Shown here piece after piece: positions 34,546 to 44,910 of a stretch of DNA of 64,000 bases (its first letter is position 1; each line of letters opens with the position of its first letter). Source of the stretch: Saccharophagus degradans 2-40 (GTDB lineage: Bacteria > Pseudomonadota > Gammaproteobacteria > Pseudomonadales > Cellvibrionaceae); contig NC_007912.1 of assembly GCF_000013665.1 (NCBI RefSeq), forward strand, positions 1,054,001-1,118,000, in the 5' to 3' direction. The notes beneath the pieces were generated by a model that had not been told where the DNA came from, did no database searches, and worked only from the letters and a program-made list of their open reading frames with translations. The position numbers and the translations under genes were made by a program.

Positions 34546-36606
34546 TTGTTGGGGGTGTATGTGTTCTGTTGGCGAAGTGTTGTTTTAAAAAATAATATAT
34601 TGAATCGTTTGCTTGTGTGTTTTTTTGGCTGCGTTGTTTTTATAACTGTGCAAGCTAATCCCGCTTCTCCAAATATTAAAAATATCCCTCAGGTTTACCT
34701 CGAAGAACATAAAGGTTGGCAAGACCTTTACTATCGTACTTTTGAAATTGCATTTGAAAAAATACAGCGCGGAACGCCGCAAAATGGTTTTGTGGATTTT
34801 TATATGGACGAAGCCTTTAACCCTAATATTTTTCAGTGGGATACAAGCTTTATTATGATGTTTGCTCGTTATGGTAATAAAGAATTGCCGGGCATTGTAT
34901 CGCTGGAAAATTTTTACCGTTATCAACATGCCGATGGTTGGATTGGTCGCGAGCTGCGGGAAAAAGATGGCTCGTCCTACTGGCCTAAGACAGGAAGTTT
35001 GGAGGCGAATTGTTCTATTAATCCGCCATTATTTTCTTGGGCCGAATGGCAAAGTTACGAAGTAAAAGGGGATGCAAGTAGGTTTGCCAAAAAAATAAAT
35101 GGCAAATCTATTTTTAATATTCTGGTTGATTATTACGATTGGATAAAAGCTAATCGACGCTGGGATAACGGACTGTATTGGGCGACCAGCTATGCCAACG
35201 GTATGGATAGAAGCCCGCGCTTAGGTACTAAACATGTGTGCGAACACGCGGATGGAAGTTGGATAGATATAACCGCGCAGCAAGCGTTAAACGCCTACTA
35301 CCTAGCTAAAATGGCGGAGGTGATTGGAGAGCAAAAAGCGCAGCAGCGTTTTGAGCAAGAGCATGCCGAGCTTGCGCAATTAATTAACGCTATTTTGTGG
35401 GATGAGCAAGACGGTATTTATTATGATTTGGATAAAAAAGGTAACTTTTATAAGGTTAAAACGCCAGCTTCCTTTTGGCCGTTTATAGCGCGGGTAACCT
35501 CTGATAAACAAGAATTGCGCATGTTAAACGAGCATATTCTTAACCCTCAACGCTTTTGGACCGAGCACCATTTGCCCACCGTTGCTAAAGATGAACAAAC
35601 CTACATGAAAGATGGCGGTTATTGGGACGGAGCCGTTTGGGCGCCCACAACGTATCAAACCATTAAGGGGTTAGAGGTGAAGGGGTATCGCGAGGCTGCG
35701 CGTCGCATTGCGATTAACCATATCGAGCATATTTATTGGGTATATCGCAAAACAAATACTCTGTTTGAAAATTACAGGCCAGAGGAAGTTGCCGAAGGTG
35801 TGCACGCACGGGCCGACTTTGTGGGGTGGACTGGTGTTGGCCCAATTGCAGCGCTTATCGAAAACGTTATGGGTATTCAAGTTAACGGTGCCAATGATAG
35901 TGTGCATTGGGATTTAGCCTTGGCAGAAAAACACGGCATTAAAAATTTACATTTTGGCGATAATCGCATTGATCTAGAAGTGGATGACCGTCTAACGCCA
36001 GATTCGGGCGCACGTGTTCGAGTTAAAACAAATAGCCCGTTTACCTTGTTGGTGAGCATTGCTGGGGTTGAATATACGCAGGCCGTTGCAAAGGGTGAGC
36101 ATGAATTTACGTTTGCCAATTTTGAGCAGGGCTTGTCGTCGCTAACTTTAATGCACGAAGGGTTATTGGGCGTGGATGTTGCCGGTGGCGATGCCGTGGC
36201 GCGATACCAAATGTTTACTGTTCCCCAGTCGCAAGCGCTTGCGGGTGTGGATGTAAAAATACAGCTGCATGGTAATGGCGAGGCTTCTCCTTTGCTTGCT
36301 AAGTTGTATCGAGTGGAAAACGGCGTGCCTGTTGGAGAAGCTCTTGCGCAGGCTCTTGTGCCCGCCGAGACCGTCGATAGCTTCTACTCTGTGGTGCACG
36401 TTCCTTTGCAGTATGAGCGCTTGAGTGCGCAGCAGCCCTATGCGATTGCGTTGTCGCAACAAGATGATAGCGGCAAGGGGTATTATCAGTGGTTGGCAGG
36501 CGGCAATGTTTATGCGGCTTTTGTGTCTGGGCGTAAACAAGCTGGGCAGTGGTTGGTGGATAAAAACGCTAAAAATGCTTGGCTCAAGCTTTATCTTCGT
36601 CCCTAG
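34546..36606 (+). CDS. MGH1-like (alpha/alpha)6 glycosidase, trehalase/GH63-like
   Basis: 686 aa as drawn, but the start is uncertain: no ATG fits, and TTG 34546, GTG 34555 or GTG 34561 (with GGGGG upstream) are candidates. A signal peptide (LLVCFFGCVVFITVQA) indicates export. The catalytic (alpha/alpha)6 barrel shows clan GH-G-type motifs: FQWDTSF (96-102), GGYWDGAVWAPTTYQ (357-371) and LFENYRPEE (406-414, candidate base). A beta-rich C-terminal region (about 450-686) may bind carbohydrate. Substrate unknown; alpha-glucosides are likely. Its base composition looks like its neighbours'. It is probably an accessory carbohydrate enzyme inserted before rnpB. Confidence 0.82.
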   Translation: MLGVYVFCWRSVVLKNNILNRLLVCFFGCVVFITVQANPASPNIKNIPQVYLEEHKGWQDLYYRTFEIAFEKIQRGTPQNGFVDFYMDEAFNPNIFQWDTSFIMMFARYGNKELPGIVSLENFYRYQHADGWIGRELREKDGSSYWPKTGSLEANCSINPPLFSWAEWQSYEVKGDASRFAKKINGKSIFNILVDYYDWIKANRRWDNGLYWATSYANGMDRSPRLGTKHVCEHADGSWIDITAQQALNAYYLAKMAEVIGEQKAQQRFEQEHAELAQLINAILWDEQDGIYYDLDKKGNFYKVKTPASFWPFIARVTSDKQELRMLNEHILNPQRFWTEHHLPTVAKDEQTYMKDGGYWDGAVWAPTTYQTIKGLEVKGYREAARRIAINHIEHIYWVYRKTNTLFENYRPEEVAEGVHARADFVGWTGVGPIAALIENVMGIQVNGANDSVHWDLALAEKHGIKNLHFGDNRIDLEVDDRLTPDSGARVRVKTNSPFTLLVSIAGVEYTQAVAKGEHEFTFANFEQGLSSLTLMHEGLLGVDVAGGDAVARYQMFTVPQSQALAGVDVKIQLHGNGEASPLLAKLYRVENGVPVGEALAQALVPAETVDSFYSVVHVPLQYERLSAQQPYAIALSQQDDSGKGYYQWLAGGNVYAAFVSGRKQAGQWLVDKNAKNAWLKLYLRP

Positions 36607-36658
36607 TTATTTGCGAATTAGCCTGTTTGCTTTGTTTTTGAGAGGTTGGTCTAATTTC

Positions 36659-36688
36659 TTGCCTTTAAACCGTGGTGTTTGCTATTGT
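36659..36688 (+). promoter_or_regulatory. Sigma-70-type promoter of rnpB
   Basis: TTGCCT (36659-36664), 18-bp spacer, TATTGT (36683-36688). Initiation about 7 nt later coincides with the 5' end of the RNase P RNA helix P1 at 36696. Confidence 0.6.
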
Positions 36689-36695
36689 TGCGCCC

Positions 36696-37053
<358 letters not shown>

Positions 37054-37264
37054 CCTTTTTTGATCGCTATATTCTTCGCGGGTATAGCAATCCCTTCTTT
37101 ATAAGCCAAAACGGTCTTGAAGTTAAAGTAGATTCTAGCTTTAGAGTCTATCGTGCTGTTTTTACTTAACTTTCTTGTTGCTGCTTATTTTCACTACTGT
37201 ATTTCGTAACAGTAAAAACCCTGCAGATTCAATAACTTACACCCCTTCCAAACCGGCTTTTTCC

Positions 37265-37292
37265 TTGACTTTGATTGAATCCGAAATATAGT
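37265..37292 (+). promoter_or_regulatory. Sigma-70 promoter of the division cluster (Pmra)
   Basis: TTGACT (37265-37270), 16-bp spacer, TATAGT (37287-37292): near-consensus. It overlaps the first unit of the phased MraZ-type operator repeats. The rest of the 310-bp rnpB-mraZ gap holds no gene. Confidence 0.8.
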
Positions 37293-37354
37293 GTGCAAAA
37301 GTGGTGTAAAGTGGTTTTAAGTGTACTTAAGTGGAGTTTCCTCCTAAAAAGTGG
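37291..37354 (+). promoter_or_regulatory. MraZ operator array, 10-bp-phased GTGG repeats
   Basis: GTGG or GTGT starts at exact 10-bp intervals: 37291 (GTGT), 37301 (GTGG), 37311 (GTGG), 37321 (GTGT), 37331 (GTGG), skips 37341, and returns at 37351 (GTGG); most units read AA-GTGG. MraZ is known to bind short direct repeats of this kind on one DNA face. They span the predicted start site of Pmra, so autorepression of mraZ and the cluster is expected. Confidence 0.8.
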
Positions 37355-37363
37355 TGAAAACGA

Positions 37364-37807
37364 GTGTTTCAGGGTAGTCACGCTATAACAATGGATGCCA
37401 AAGGGCGCATGGCAATTCCGGCTAAATACCGGGATACGCTTGCTGACGCCTGTGAAGGCCGCATTGTAGTGACCGCTCACACACAAGATCGTTGCTTGTT
37501 GGTATACCCAGAAACCGAGTGGGCAGAAATATTGCCAAAGATTGAAGCATTGCCTTCGTTTAACAAAGCCGCATTGCGCGCGCAGCGTTTGCTAATTGGT
37601 TATGCCACCACCTTAGAGCTGGATGGAAACGGTCGTGTATTGCTTCCTCCTACACTGCGAGATTACGCCAACTTCGACAAAAAGCTAATGCTTGTAGGGT
37701 TGGGTAAGAAATTTGAGTTGTGGAGTGAAGAAGCGTGGTTTGCATCGATAGCCGATGTAGATGACGGCGATGAGTTGCCGCAAGAAATGCTGACCCTATC
37801 ACTATAA
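37364..37807 (+). CDS. mraZ: Transcriptional regulator MraZ
   Basis: 147-aa AbrB-like double-domain DNA-binding protein that regulates the division cluster. Two copies of the SpoVT-AbrB motif are seen ([16 protein letters not shown] near residue 10; [18 protein letters not shown] near residue 85). The start is GTG 37364, giving the canonical [11 protein letters not shown]; its Shine-Dalgarno is weak and overlaps the last operator repeat. Confidence 0.96.
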   Translation: MFQGSHAITMDAKGRMAIPAKYRDTLADACEGRIVVTAHTQDRCLLVYPETEWAEILPKIEALPSFNKAALRAQRLLIGYATTLELDGNGRVLLPPTLRDYANFDKKLMLVGLGKKFELWSEEAWFASIADVDDGDELPQEMLTLSL

Positions 37808-37818
37808 GTGAGTGTTGA

Positions 37819-38757
37819 ATGAATGAGTCCCCTCACTTTTCGGTTCTGTTACAGGAGTCGGTAGAGTCTTTAGTTGTCGACCCAGCGGGCACCTACGTAG
37901 ATGGCACGTTTGGTCGCGGAGGTCACAGCCGCGCAATACTGGCCAAGCTTGGCCCAGAAGGTAAGTTGTTCGGTATAGATAAAGACCCAGAAGCGGTCGC
38001 TGTGGGTAAGGCGTTAGAGGCGGAAGACTCGCGCTTTCGTATTGTGCATGGTTCGTTTGCCGACTTAAAACACATTGATTTATTGCAGGCTGATTTTGCG
38101 GCCGGCGGCTTGAGTGGCGTGTTAGTGGATTTGGGTGTGTCTTCACCCCAGCTAGATGTAGCAGAGCGCGGTTTCAGTTTTATGAATGACGGCCCGCTCG
38201 ATATGCGTATGAACACCGAAGCTGGTATGACGGCAGCGGAGTGGATTAACACCGCCAAGCAAGAAGATATAGCGCAAGTATTGTGGGAGTACGGGGAAGA
38301 GCGTTTTTCGCGACATATGGCAAAAGCCATTGTTGAGCGCAGAGAAATTAAGCCTTTCACGCGTACACACGATTTTGCTGAAGTGGTAAAGGCAGCCAAT
38401 AGAAAATGGGAAAAGGGAAAGCACCCTGCAACCCGCGCTTTTCAGGCTGTACGAATTTTTATTAATCGCGAGCTAGAGGATTTACGCCAGCTGCTGGATG
38501 ACAGTGTGAGCGTACTTGCCCCTGGTGGTCGTTTTGTTGTTATTAGTTTTCACTCACTTGAAGATCGCATGGTTAAACGTTTTTTTCGCGATCAATCAAT
38601 GGGTAAGCAATTTCCAAAAGGGTTGCCCGTTACGGAAGAAATGAAAAAGCAAAATTTAAAAATAATAGGTAAGGCGTTAAAAGCAGGTGATACGGAATTA
38701 ACACAGAATATTCGATCGCGTAGCGCTGTAATGCGTGTAGGCGAAAGATTGGGTTGA
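37819..38757 (+). CDS. rsmH: 16S rRNA (cytosine1402-N4)-methyltransferase
   Basis: SAM-dependent methyltransferase acting on 16S rRNA C1402. 312 aa. Motifs: [33 protein letters not shown] (SAM loop), [24 protein letters not shown] and the C-terminal [16 protein letters not shown]. It lies 11 bp after mraZ, second gene of the cluster as usual. Confidence 0.97.
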
Positions 38758-38837
38758 AAAACTGGGTTAAAGCAAAGTTTGAGCGCGAAGCTTACGGTTT
38801 AAACACGTTTCGCAAAAGGTAAAACGGAGACTTCACA

Positions 38838-39155
38838 TTGGCTAAATTAGCTAAGCAAAACCAAGCAGACGTACAAAGCATAAAGTGGATCAAGCCATTG
38901 AGCTTTGTCGCCCTGTGGATGTTTACCTTAGTGACTGCCATCGGTGTTGTATTTAGTAGCTTTCAGTCGCGTATAGCTACTGATGAGTTGGAGTCTCTGC
39001 GTCGTGAGGCGAGCAGCTTGGAGGTTACCTCTGGGCAATATTTATTGGAAAAAAGTTCGTGGGCGGCCTATTCCCGGGTGGAAAAAATGGCCCACACAAC
39101 ATTAAAAATGAACGTACCTTCACCGGATAAAACCGTATTGGTTTATAGGCAATGA
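38838..39155 (+). CDS. ftsL: Cell division protein FtsL
   Basis: 105-aa bitopic protein of the FtsQLB complex: a short cytoplasmic tail, membrane helix (about 19-42, LSFVALWMFTLVTAIGVVFSSF), then a periplasmic leucine-zipper-like coil (ATDELESLRREASSLEV). The start is TTG 38838 with CGGAGA upstream; no ATG gives a full protein. It overlaps ftsI by 4 bp. Sequence conservation is low in this family, so position carries weight. Confidence 0.93.
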   Translation: MAKLAKQNQADVQSIKWIKPLSFVALWMFTLVTAIGVVFSSFQSRIATDELESLRREASSLEVTSGQYLLEKSSWAAYSRVEKMAHTTLKMNVPSPDKTVLVYRQ

Positions 39156-40858
39156 AGCAAACAAAGCAAATAGCTAAATGGCGAATGATGTTAATGGGTG
39201 GGGCGCTTTGCGCTCTGCCCATTTCGCTTATTTGGCACTTGGCAAATTTGCAGCTTATTCCCGGTGACGATAAGGATTTTCGCTTTTTGCAAAGCGCGGG
39301 TGATGCGCGCACTTTGCGCAGTCAGGTAATACCTGCGTACCGCGGTGTCATTACCGATCGCAATGGTGAATTGCTTGCGGTGAGCACGCCGTTAACGTCC
39401 ATTTACGTTAACCCACAGCAGCTAAATAGCGAGCAGGGCCCTGCGTTGGCTAAAGCAATGGGTATTAGCCATAGCGAACTGAAAAAGCGTTTAAAAAATT
39501 ACGAAAACAAACAATTTATGTATTTGGAGCGGCATCTGCCACCGCATAAAGCAGAGCCAATTCTTGCGCACAAATTTAAAGGGGTTTACTCCGAGCAGGA
39601 GTACCGTCGTTATTACCCCGCCGGTGAGGTAACTGCTCACATCATTGGCTTTACTGATATTGAAGATCAGGGCCAAGAGGGCGTAGAGCTAGCCTATAAC
39701 CAATGGCTTGCTGGTGTGCCGGGTGAAAAGCGCCTAGTAAAAGATTTGAAAGGCAATGTAGTAAAAGAAGTGGGAATGGTGCGCGCGCCAGCCACGGGTA
39801 AACCATTGCAATTAAGTATCGATCTGCGTTTGCAATATCTGGCCTATCGCGAGCTTAAAGCTGCGGTAGCAGAGCAAAAAGCGCGTGCGGGTTCATTGGT
39901 AATGTTGGATGTGGAAACCGGCGAAATATTGGCCATGGTTAATCAGCCATCGTACAACCCAAACGATCGAACCAAATTAGTACCAGCGCAATTGCGTAAT
40001 CGCGCTTTAACGGATGTGTTTGAGCCGGGCTCTACCATGAAGCCACTTACCATGATGGCGGCATTGGAAACGGGGCGCTACCCGTTTAATCACACAATCA
40101 ATACCAGCCCTGGGTATATCCAAGTGGGCAGTAAAACATTGTTAGACCCGCGCGATTACGGCGTTATGGATCTAACCAAAATTATTACTAAATCCAGTCA
40201 AGTAGGTATAACCAAGCTGGCGTTAGAAATGGATGCAGAAACCATTCGCAATATGTTTGCGCGAGCAGGGCTTGGGCAAAGCACTGGGTTGGGGTTCCCC
40301 GGTGAAAGCGTGGGTGTTTTGCCGTCGCGCACAAAGTGGCGACCAATTGAGCACGCGAACTTATCGTTTGGCTACGGGTTAAATTTAAATGCGGTGCAAC
40401 TAGCACAGGCTTACAACATGATTGCAGCAGGCGGGGAGTTCAAGCCTGTTAGTTTGGTTATGCAAAGCGAAGCTCCGTATTCGCAGCGAGTGGTGTCTGA
40501 GCGGGTAACGTCTCAAATAACCACAATGCTAAAAACGGTAACGCAGCAGGGTGGCACCGCAACGCGTGCGCAAATTCCAGCGTTCCCTGTTGCAGGCAAA
40601 TCGGGTACCGCGCATAAAACTGAAAATGGCGGTTATGCGGATGATCGTTACCGAGGTTTTTTTGCTGGGTTCGCACCGGCAGATAACCCAAAAATTGTTG
40701 CGGTAGTGGTTATTGATGAGCCGTCCAACGGTAAATATTACGGTGGTGAATCTGCTGCGCCGGTATTTGCAAAGGCGGTTGGTGGTGCATTACAAGTTTT
40801 GCGCGTACCGCCGGTTAATCGCGAAGAATATTTAGCCGCTGTGGAGTTGCAGCCATGA
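39152..40858 (+). CDS. ftsI: Septal peptidoglycan transpeptidase FtsI (PBP3)
   Basis: 568-aa class B penicillin-binding protein that cross-links septal wall. Membrane anchor about 13-33, pedestal domain to about 215, transpeptidase 220-550 with Ser294-T-M-K297 (EPGSTMKPL), the second motif S348-S-Q350 (TKSSQVGITK) and KSGT (483-486). The usual SxN motif has Gln in place of Asn. ATG 39152 overlaps the ftsL stop; its own stop overlaps murE (ATGA). Confidence 0.97.
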   Translation: MKQTKQIAKWRMMLMGGALCALPISLIWHLANLQLIPGDDKDFRFLQSAGDARTLRSQVIPAYRGVITDRNGELLAVSTPLTSIYVNPQQLNSEQGPALAKAMGISHSELKKRLKNYENKQFMYLERHLPPHKAEPILAHKFKGVYSEQEYRRYYPAGEVTAHIIGFTDIEDQGQEGVELAYNQWLAGVPGEKRLVKDLKGNVVKEVGMVRAPATGKPLQLSIDLRLQYLAYRELKAAVAEQKARAGSLVMLDVETGEILAMVNQPSYNPNDRTKLVPAQLRNRALTDVFEPGSTMKPLTMMAALETGRYPFNHTINTSPGYIQVGSKTLLDPRDYGVMDLTKIITKSSQVGITKLALEMDAETIRNMFARAGLGQSTGLGFPGESVGVLPSRTKWRPIEHANLSFGYGLNLNAVQLAQAYNMIAAGGEFKPVSLVMQSEAPYSQRVVSERVTSQITTMLKTVTQQGGTATRAQIPAFPVAGKSGTAHKTENGGYADDRYRGFFAGFAPADNPKIVAVVVIDEPSNGKYYGGESAAPVFAKAVGGALQVLRVPPVNREEYLAAVELQP

Positions 40859-42411
40859 GTGATATTGAAATCACTATTGCGCAATTACTTCAGGGTGTTT
40901 GGCTGGCCGAGGCGCCGCTAGATGCGAGCGTTGCCAACATAAAAGTAAGTGGGGTGTCTTTAGATAACCGTACTTTAAGCGCTGGCAGCGTATTTATTGC
41001 TGTACCTGGCGACAAAGTAGATGGACGCGCTTTTATTGAAAAATGTGACAGTGCAACCGCTGCAATATTGGCAGAGGCAGATACGTTCGGTGTCGACTTA
41101 ACTGGTGCTGTACCTGTGGTACATATTCCACAGTTAAAACAAAAAATAAGTCGGGTGGCGGCTAATTTTTATGGTCACCCTTCGCGCTCTTTAACAATTA
41201 TTGGCATTACTGGTACTAACGGTAAAACCACATGTGCCTATTTGCTCGCGCAATTGTTAAGCAAATTACAATTTTCGTGCGGCATGGTGGGCACGCTAGG
41301 TTTCGCAAAGTTTGATGAATGCGGTGCACCCGTTAATTTGACTGATACAGGCTTAACTACACCTTCTGCGCTAGATTGCCAAAAAATTCTAGCTGAACTA
41401 CAGCAGCAGGTAGGTGCAGTGGCAATGGAAGTGTCTTCTCACGGCTTGGCGCAAGGGCGCGTGGCAGACGTGGATTTTAATGGCGCAATTTTTACCAATT
41501 TAAGTCGCGACCATTTGGATTACCACGCAAGCCTCGAAGAATATGCTGCCACCAAAGCTGCGTTATTTGCGCGAGAAGAGTTGAGCTTTGTAGTAATCAA
41601 TGCCGATGACGCAGTGGGTGTGAATATTTTAACTAATGGCGTGGCGCCGCAAGCCATCACTTATAGCTACAGTCTTGGCGGTGAGCAAGCTTTGGTTGCT
41701 CAAAGTGAAAACACAATTGTTGCTCACTCTATTGAATGGGGTTCTAGCCAAACCGTCGCGCAGTTGCATACACCTTGGGGTGCAGCTGAATTAGCAACAG
41801 GGCTAGTTGGCCGATATAACTTAAGCAACGTGTTGGCTGTACTTACAACAGCTTGTGCATTGGGTTATCCATTGGTGGACGTGGTCGCACAGGTGAAGAC
41901 TCTGCAAGCCGCGCCGGGTCGACTGCAGCGTGTAAATAGCAGTGAGCAGCCATTGGCGGTATTTGTAGATTACGCGCACACGCCCGACGCACTTGAAAAA
42001 GTACTTAGCGAAGTGGCCGCATATACGCAAGGTAAGTTGTGGGTAGTGATAGGTTGTGGTGGTAATCGCGATGTAGGTAAACGTCCATTAATGGCAGAAG
42101 TGGCAGAGCGTTTAGCTAATTGCGTGGTATTAACATCTGATAACCCGCGCGATGAGAACCCAGAGCTTATTTTAAAAGATATGCTTGCTGGCCTTAAAAA
42201 CAAAGATGCGGCGATGGTTATTGCTGATCGAAAAAACGCAATCGAATACGCCGTCGCAAATGCAGCCGAAAACGATGCGATTGTTATTGCGGGTAAAGGC
42301 CACGAAAATTACCAGCTTGTCAAAGGAGAAAAACTACCGTTTGACGATGCATTAATAGCTAAAGAATTTTTAGCAGCCAAATGCTTTTCGCATGCGCGAG
42401 GTCAAGCGTAA
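40855..42411 (+). CDS. murE: UDP-MurNAc-tripeptide synthetase (meso-DAP-adding)
   Basis: Adds meso-diaminopimelate to UDP-MurNAc-Ala-Glu. 518 aa. It shows the Mur ligase P-loop GITGTNGKTT (117-126), the carbamylated-Lys region ATKAALF, and DNPRDENPELI; the DNPR sequence marks meso-DAP rather than lysine specificity, as expected in Gram-negatives. ATGA overlap with ftsI and TAATG overlap with murF. Confidence 0.97.
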   Translation: MSDIEITIAQLLQGVWLAEAPLDASVANIKVSGVSLDNRTLSAGSVFIAVPGDKVDGRAFIEKCDSATAAILAEADTFGVDLTGAVPVVHIPQLKQKISRVAANFYGHPSRSLTIIGITGTNGKTTCAYLLAQLLSKLQFSCGMVGTLGFAKFDECGAPVNLTDTGLTTPSALDCQKILAELQQQVGAVAMEVSSHGLAQGRVADVDFNGAIFTNLSRDHLDYHASLEEYAATKAALFAREELSFVVINADDAVGVNILTNGVAPQAITYSYSLGGEQALVAQSENTIVAHSIEWGSSQTVAQLHTPWGAAELATGLVGRYNLSNVLAVLTTACALGYPLVDVVAQVKTLQAAPGRLQRVNSSEQPLAVFVDYAHTPDALEKVLSEVAAYTQGKLWVVIGCGGNRDVGKRPLMAEVAERLANCVVLTSDNPRDENPELILKDMLAGLKNKDAAMVIADRKNAIEYAVANAAENDAIVIAGKGHENYQLVKGEKLPFDDALIAKEFLAAKCFSHARGQA

Positions 42412-43787
42412 TGGAATTATCTTTACAGGCATTGGCAGAAAGATTTGGCGGCGAAATTGTATACCCTGGAGAGGCATACAATATTACATTCTCGTCCATC
42501 AATACTGACACCCGAGCGATAAATCACGGCGACGTGTTTATTGCGTTGAAGGGACCGAATTTTGATGGGCACAATTATTTGGATGTAGCCACCCGAAAGG
42601 GGGCCGCAGCAGCCATAGTAGAAACGCCGAACACCAATTTAGATTTACCGCAATGGTGTGTGGGTGATAGCTACAAAGCGCTTGGCGAACTAGGCCTAGC
42701 GAGTAGAGAAAAATTTAATGGCAAGGTGATTGGTGTAACCGGCAGCTGCGGTAAAACCACTGTGAAGGGCATGCTGGCAGCGATTTGTTCCTTGGCTGGT
42801 TCAACCGTGGCCACCAGAGGAAATTTGAACAACCACATTGGCGTGCCGCTATCGTTGATGCGCCTGGCCAATGAGCACCAGTTCGCAGTCATTGAGGCGG
42901 GCACAAGCGGGCCAAATGAAATTAAGTATTTGGCCGAACTTATTCAGCCTCATGTGGCCATTGTAAATAACATCATGCCTGTGCATGTAGAGGGCTTTGG
43001 CTCGGTTGAAGCAATAGCTATAGATAAAGCACACCTCTATCGCGGCCTAGTTGAAGGTGGTGTAGGTGTGCTTAACGTTGCTAGTGCTCAGCAGCCTACT
43101 TTATTAGATGCTTTGCAGGGCAAAAAAATAACTCGATTTAATCCCGAGTTAACAGATGAAGCCGCCGAAGTGCGTGTCCAGAACATTGAGCAAGACACTT
43201 TTGGCCGCGCAGAGTTTAGCGCGATTATTGAAGGTGAAGAGGTTGAGTTAAAGCTTGGCGTGCTCGGTGCCCACAACGTAGCTAACGCTTTGGCTGCAGC
43301 AAGTGCGGCGCGCGCGGTTGGCATAAGCGTTGAGCTAATTAAGCGTGGGCTAGAAAAATACACCGGCGATAAGGGTCGTATGCAGCTTGCGCGTGTAAAT
43401 GAAAAGCTAACGGTAATAGACGATACCTATAACGCCAGCCCGGGCTCAGTAAAAGCGGCCATAGACTACGCTGCGCAATTTGAGCGCAGTGCCATCGTCT
43501 TAGGCGATATGGGAGAGCTGGGTGAAATGCGCAATTCGGCGCATGAAGAAATTGGGCGTTACGCCCAACAAAAACAAATTAAACAATTGTGGTGTACCGG
43601 CGAAGCGAGTCGGTTTACAGCACAAGGTTACGGTCCGCACGCTAAATGGTTTGAAGATAAAGAGCAGCTAAAGCAAGCGCTGCCAATGCTCTGTTCGTCC
43701 GAAGTGGTGGTTTTAGTAAAAGGTTCGCGCAGTACGCGAATGGAACAGATAGTTAATGCTCTATTAGCGAGCGGAGAACAAAAATAA
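42411..43787 (+). CDS. murF: UDP-MurNAc-tripeptide D-alanyl-D-alanine ligase
   Basis: Completes the pentapeptide precursor by adding D-Ala-D-Ala. About 458 aa from ATG 42411, which overlaps the murE stop (TAATG); an earlier in-frame start at 42381 lies inside murE. Motifs: [15 protein letters not shown] (P-loop), [14 protein letters not shown], and [17 protein letters not shown] typical of MurF. Confidence 0.97.
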   Translation: MELSLQALAERFGGEIVYPGEAYNITFSSINTDTRAINHGDVFIALKGPNFDGHNYLDVATRKGAAAAIVETPNTNLDLPQWCVGDSYKALGELGLASREKFNGKVIGVTGSCGKTTVKGMLAAICSLAGSTVATRGNLNNHIGVPLSLMRLANEHQFAVIEAGTSGPNEIKYLAELIQPHVAIVNNIMPVHVEGFGSVEAIAIDKAHLYRGLVEGGVGVLNVASAQQPTLLDALQGKKITRFNPELTDEAAEVRVQNIEQDTFGRAEFSAIIEGEEVELKLGVLGAHNVANALAAASAARAVGISVELIKRGLEKYTGDKGRMQLARVNEKLTVIDDTYNASPGSVKAAIDYAAQFERSAIVLGDMGELGEMRNSAHEEIGRYAQQKQIKQLWCTGEASRFTAQGYGPHAKWFEDKEQLKQALPMLCSSEVVVLVKGSRSTRMEQIVNALLASGEQK

Positions 43788-44869
43788 TGTTGCTATGGCT
43801 TGCAGAATATTTACAGCAATACATAAGCGCTTTTGCGGTTGTGAAGTACTTAACCTTTCGCGCTATTTTGGGGGTAATGACTGCCCTAGGTTTATCGTTA
43901 CTACTTGGCCCTTGGGTTATTAACAAGCTCAACAAGTTACAAATAGGTCAGTCAATTCGCGACGACGGGCCAGAGAGTCACTTGGTGAAAAGCGGTACCC
44001 CTACAATGGGCGGCACGCTTATTTTATTTGCCATAGTGTTCGCCACGCTTTTGTGGTCTGACTTAACTAACCGCTATGTGCTTGCGGTGTTGTTTGTCAC
44101 TTTGTCGTTTGGGCTTGTAGGTTGGGTAGATGATTACCGTAAGGTAGTACAAAAAAATTCAAAGGGCTTGCCTGCTAAATGGAAGTACTTTTGGCAATCG
44201 CTAGCGGGTTTTACCGTCGCATATGGCTTATATGTCACGGCGCAAATACCGGAAGAAACAACGTTATACATTCCGTTTTTTAAAGGTGTAGCGTTAGAGC
44301 TGGGTGTGTTTTACATCATTCTTACTTATTTTATGGTGGTTGGTTTTAGCAACGCAGTAAATTTAACCGATGGCCTCGATGGGTTGGCCATTATGCCAAC
44401 TGTAATGGTTGGCTCTGCATTGGGCATAATCGCGTACCTTGTAGGTAACGCAAATTTCTCTGCCTATTTGCAAATACCTTATGTGCCAGGTGCCGGCGAA
44501 CTAGTTGTTTATTGTGCGGCGTTGGCTGGGGCAGGGTTAGGCTTTTTGTGGTTTAACACTTACCCCGCACAAGTATTTATGGGCGACGTGGGTGCATTAG
44601 CACTGGGTGCTGCACTTGGCATTATTGCTGTAATTGTTCGCCATGAAATTGTATTCATTATTATGTCGGGCATTTTCGTTATGGAAACTGTGTCGGTCAT
44701 ATTGCAGGTTGCCTCGTTTAAATTAACGGGCCGCCGAATTTTTAGAATGGCGCCTTTACACCATCATTTTGAGTTAAAAGGGTGGCCCGAGCCGCGTGTA
44801 ATAGTGCGTTTTTGGATTATTACCGTCATGTTGGTTCTATTTGGCTTGGCAACACTCAAGCTGCGATAG
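43787..44869 (+). CDS. mraY: Phospho-MurNAc-pentapeptide transferase
   Basis: Polytopic enzyme transferring phospho-MurNAc-pentapeptide to undecaprenyl phosphate (lipid I). 360 aa and about ten helices. Motifs: [30 protein letters not shown] (DD motif), [25 protein letters not shown] and the loop [14 protein letters not shown] with its HHH. TAATG overlap with murF. Confidence 0.98.
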   Translation: MLLWLAEYLQQYISAFAVVKYLTFRAILGVMTALGLSLLLGPWVINKLNKLQIGQSIRDDGPESHLVKSGTPTMGGTLILFAIVFATLLWSDLTNRYVLAVLFVTLSFGLVGWVDDYRKVVQKNSKGLPAKWKYFWQSLAGFTVAYGLYVTAQIPEETTLYIPFFKGVALELGVFYIILTYFMVVGFSNAVNLTDGLDGLAIMPTVMVGSALGIIAYLVGNANFSAYLQIPYVPGAGELVVYCAALAGAGLGFLWFNTYPAQVFMGDVGALALGAALGIIAVIVRHEIVFIIMSGIFVMETVSVILQVASFKLTGRRIFRMAPLHHHFELKGWPEPRVIVRFWIITVMLVLFGLATLKLR

Positions 44870-44910
44870 CCAAACACTAGTTAACTGTTAATAAAAGGTA
44901 AAGCGTTTTA

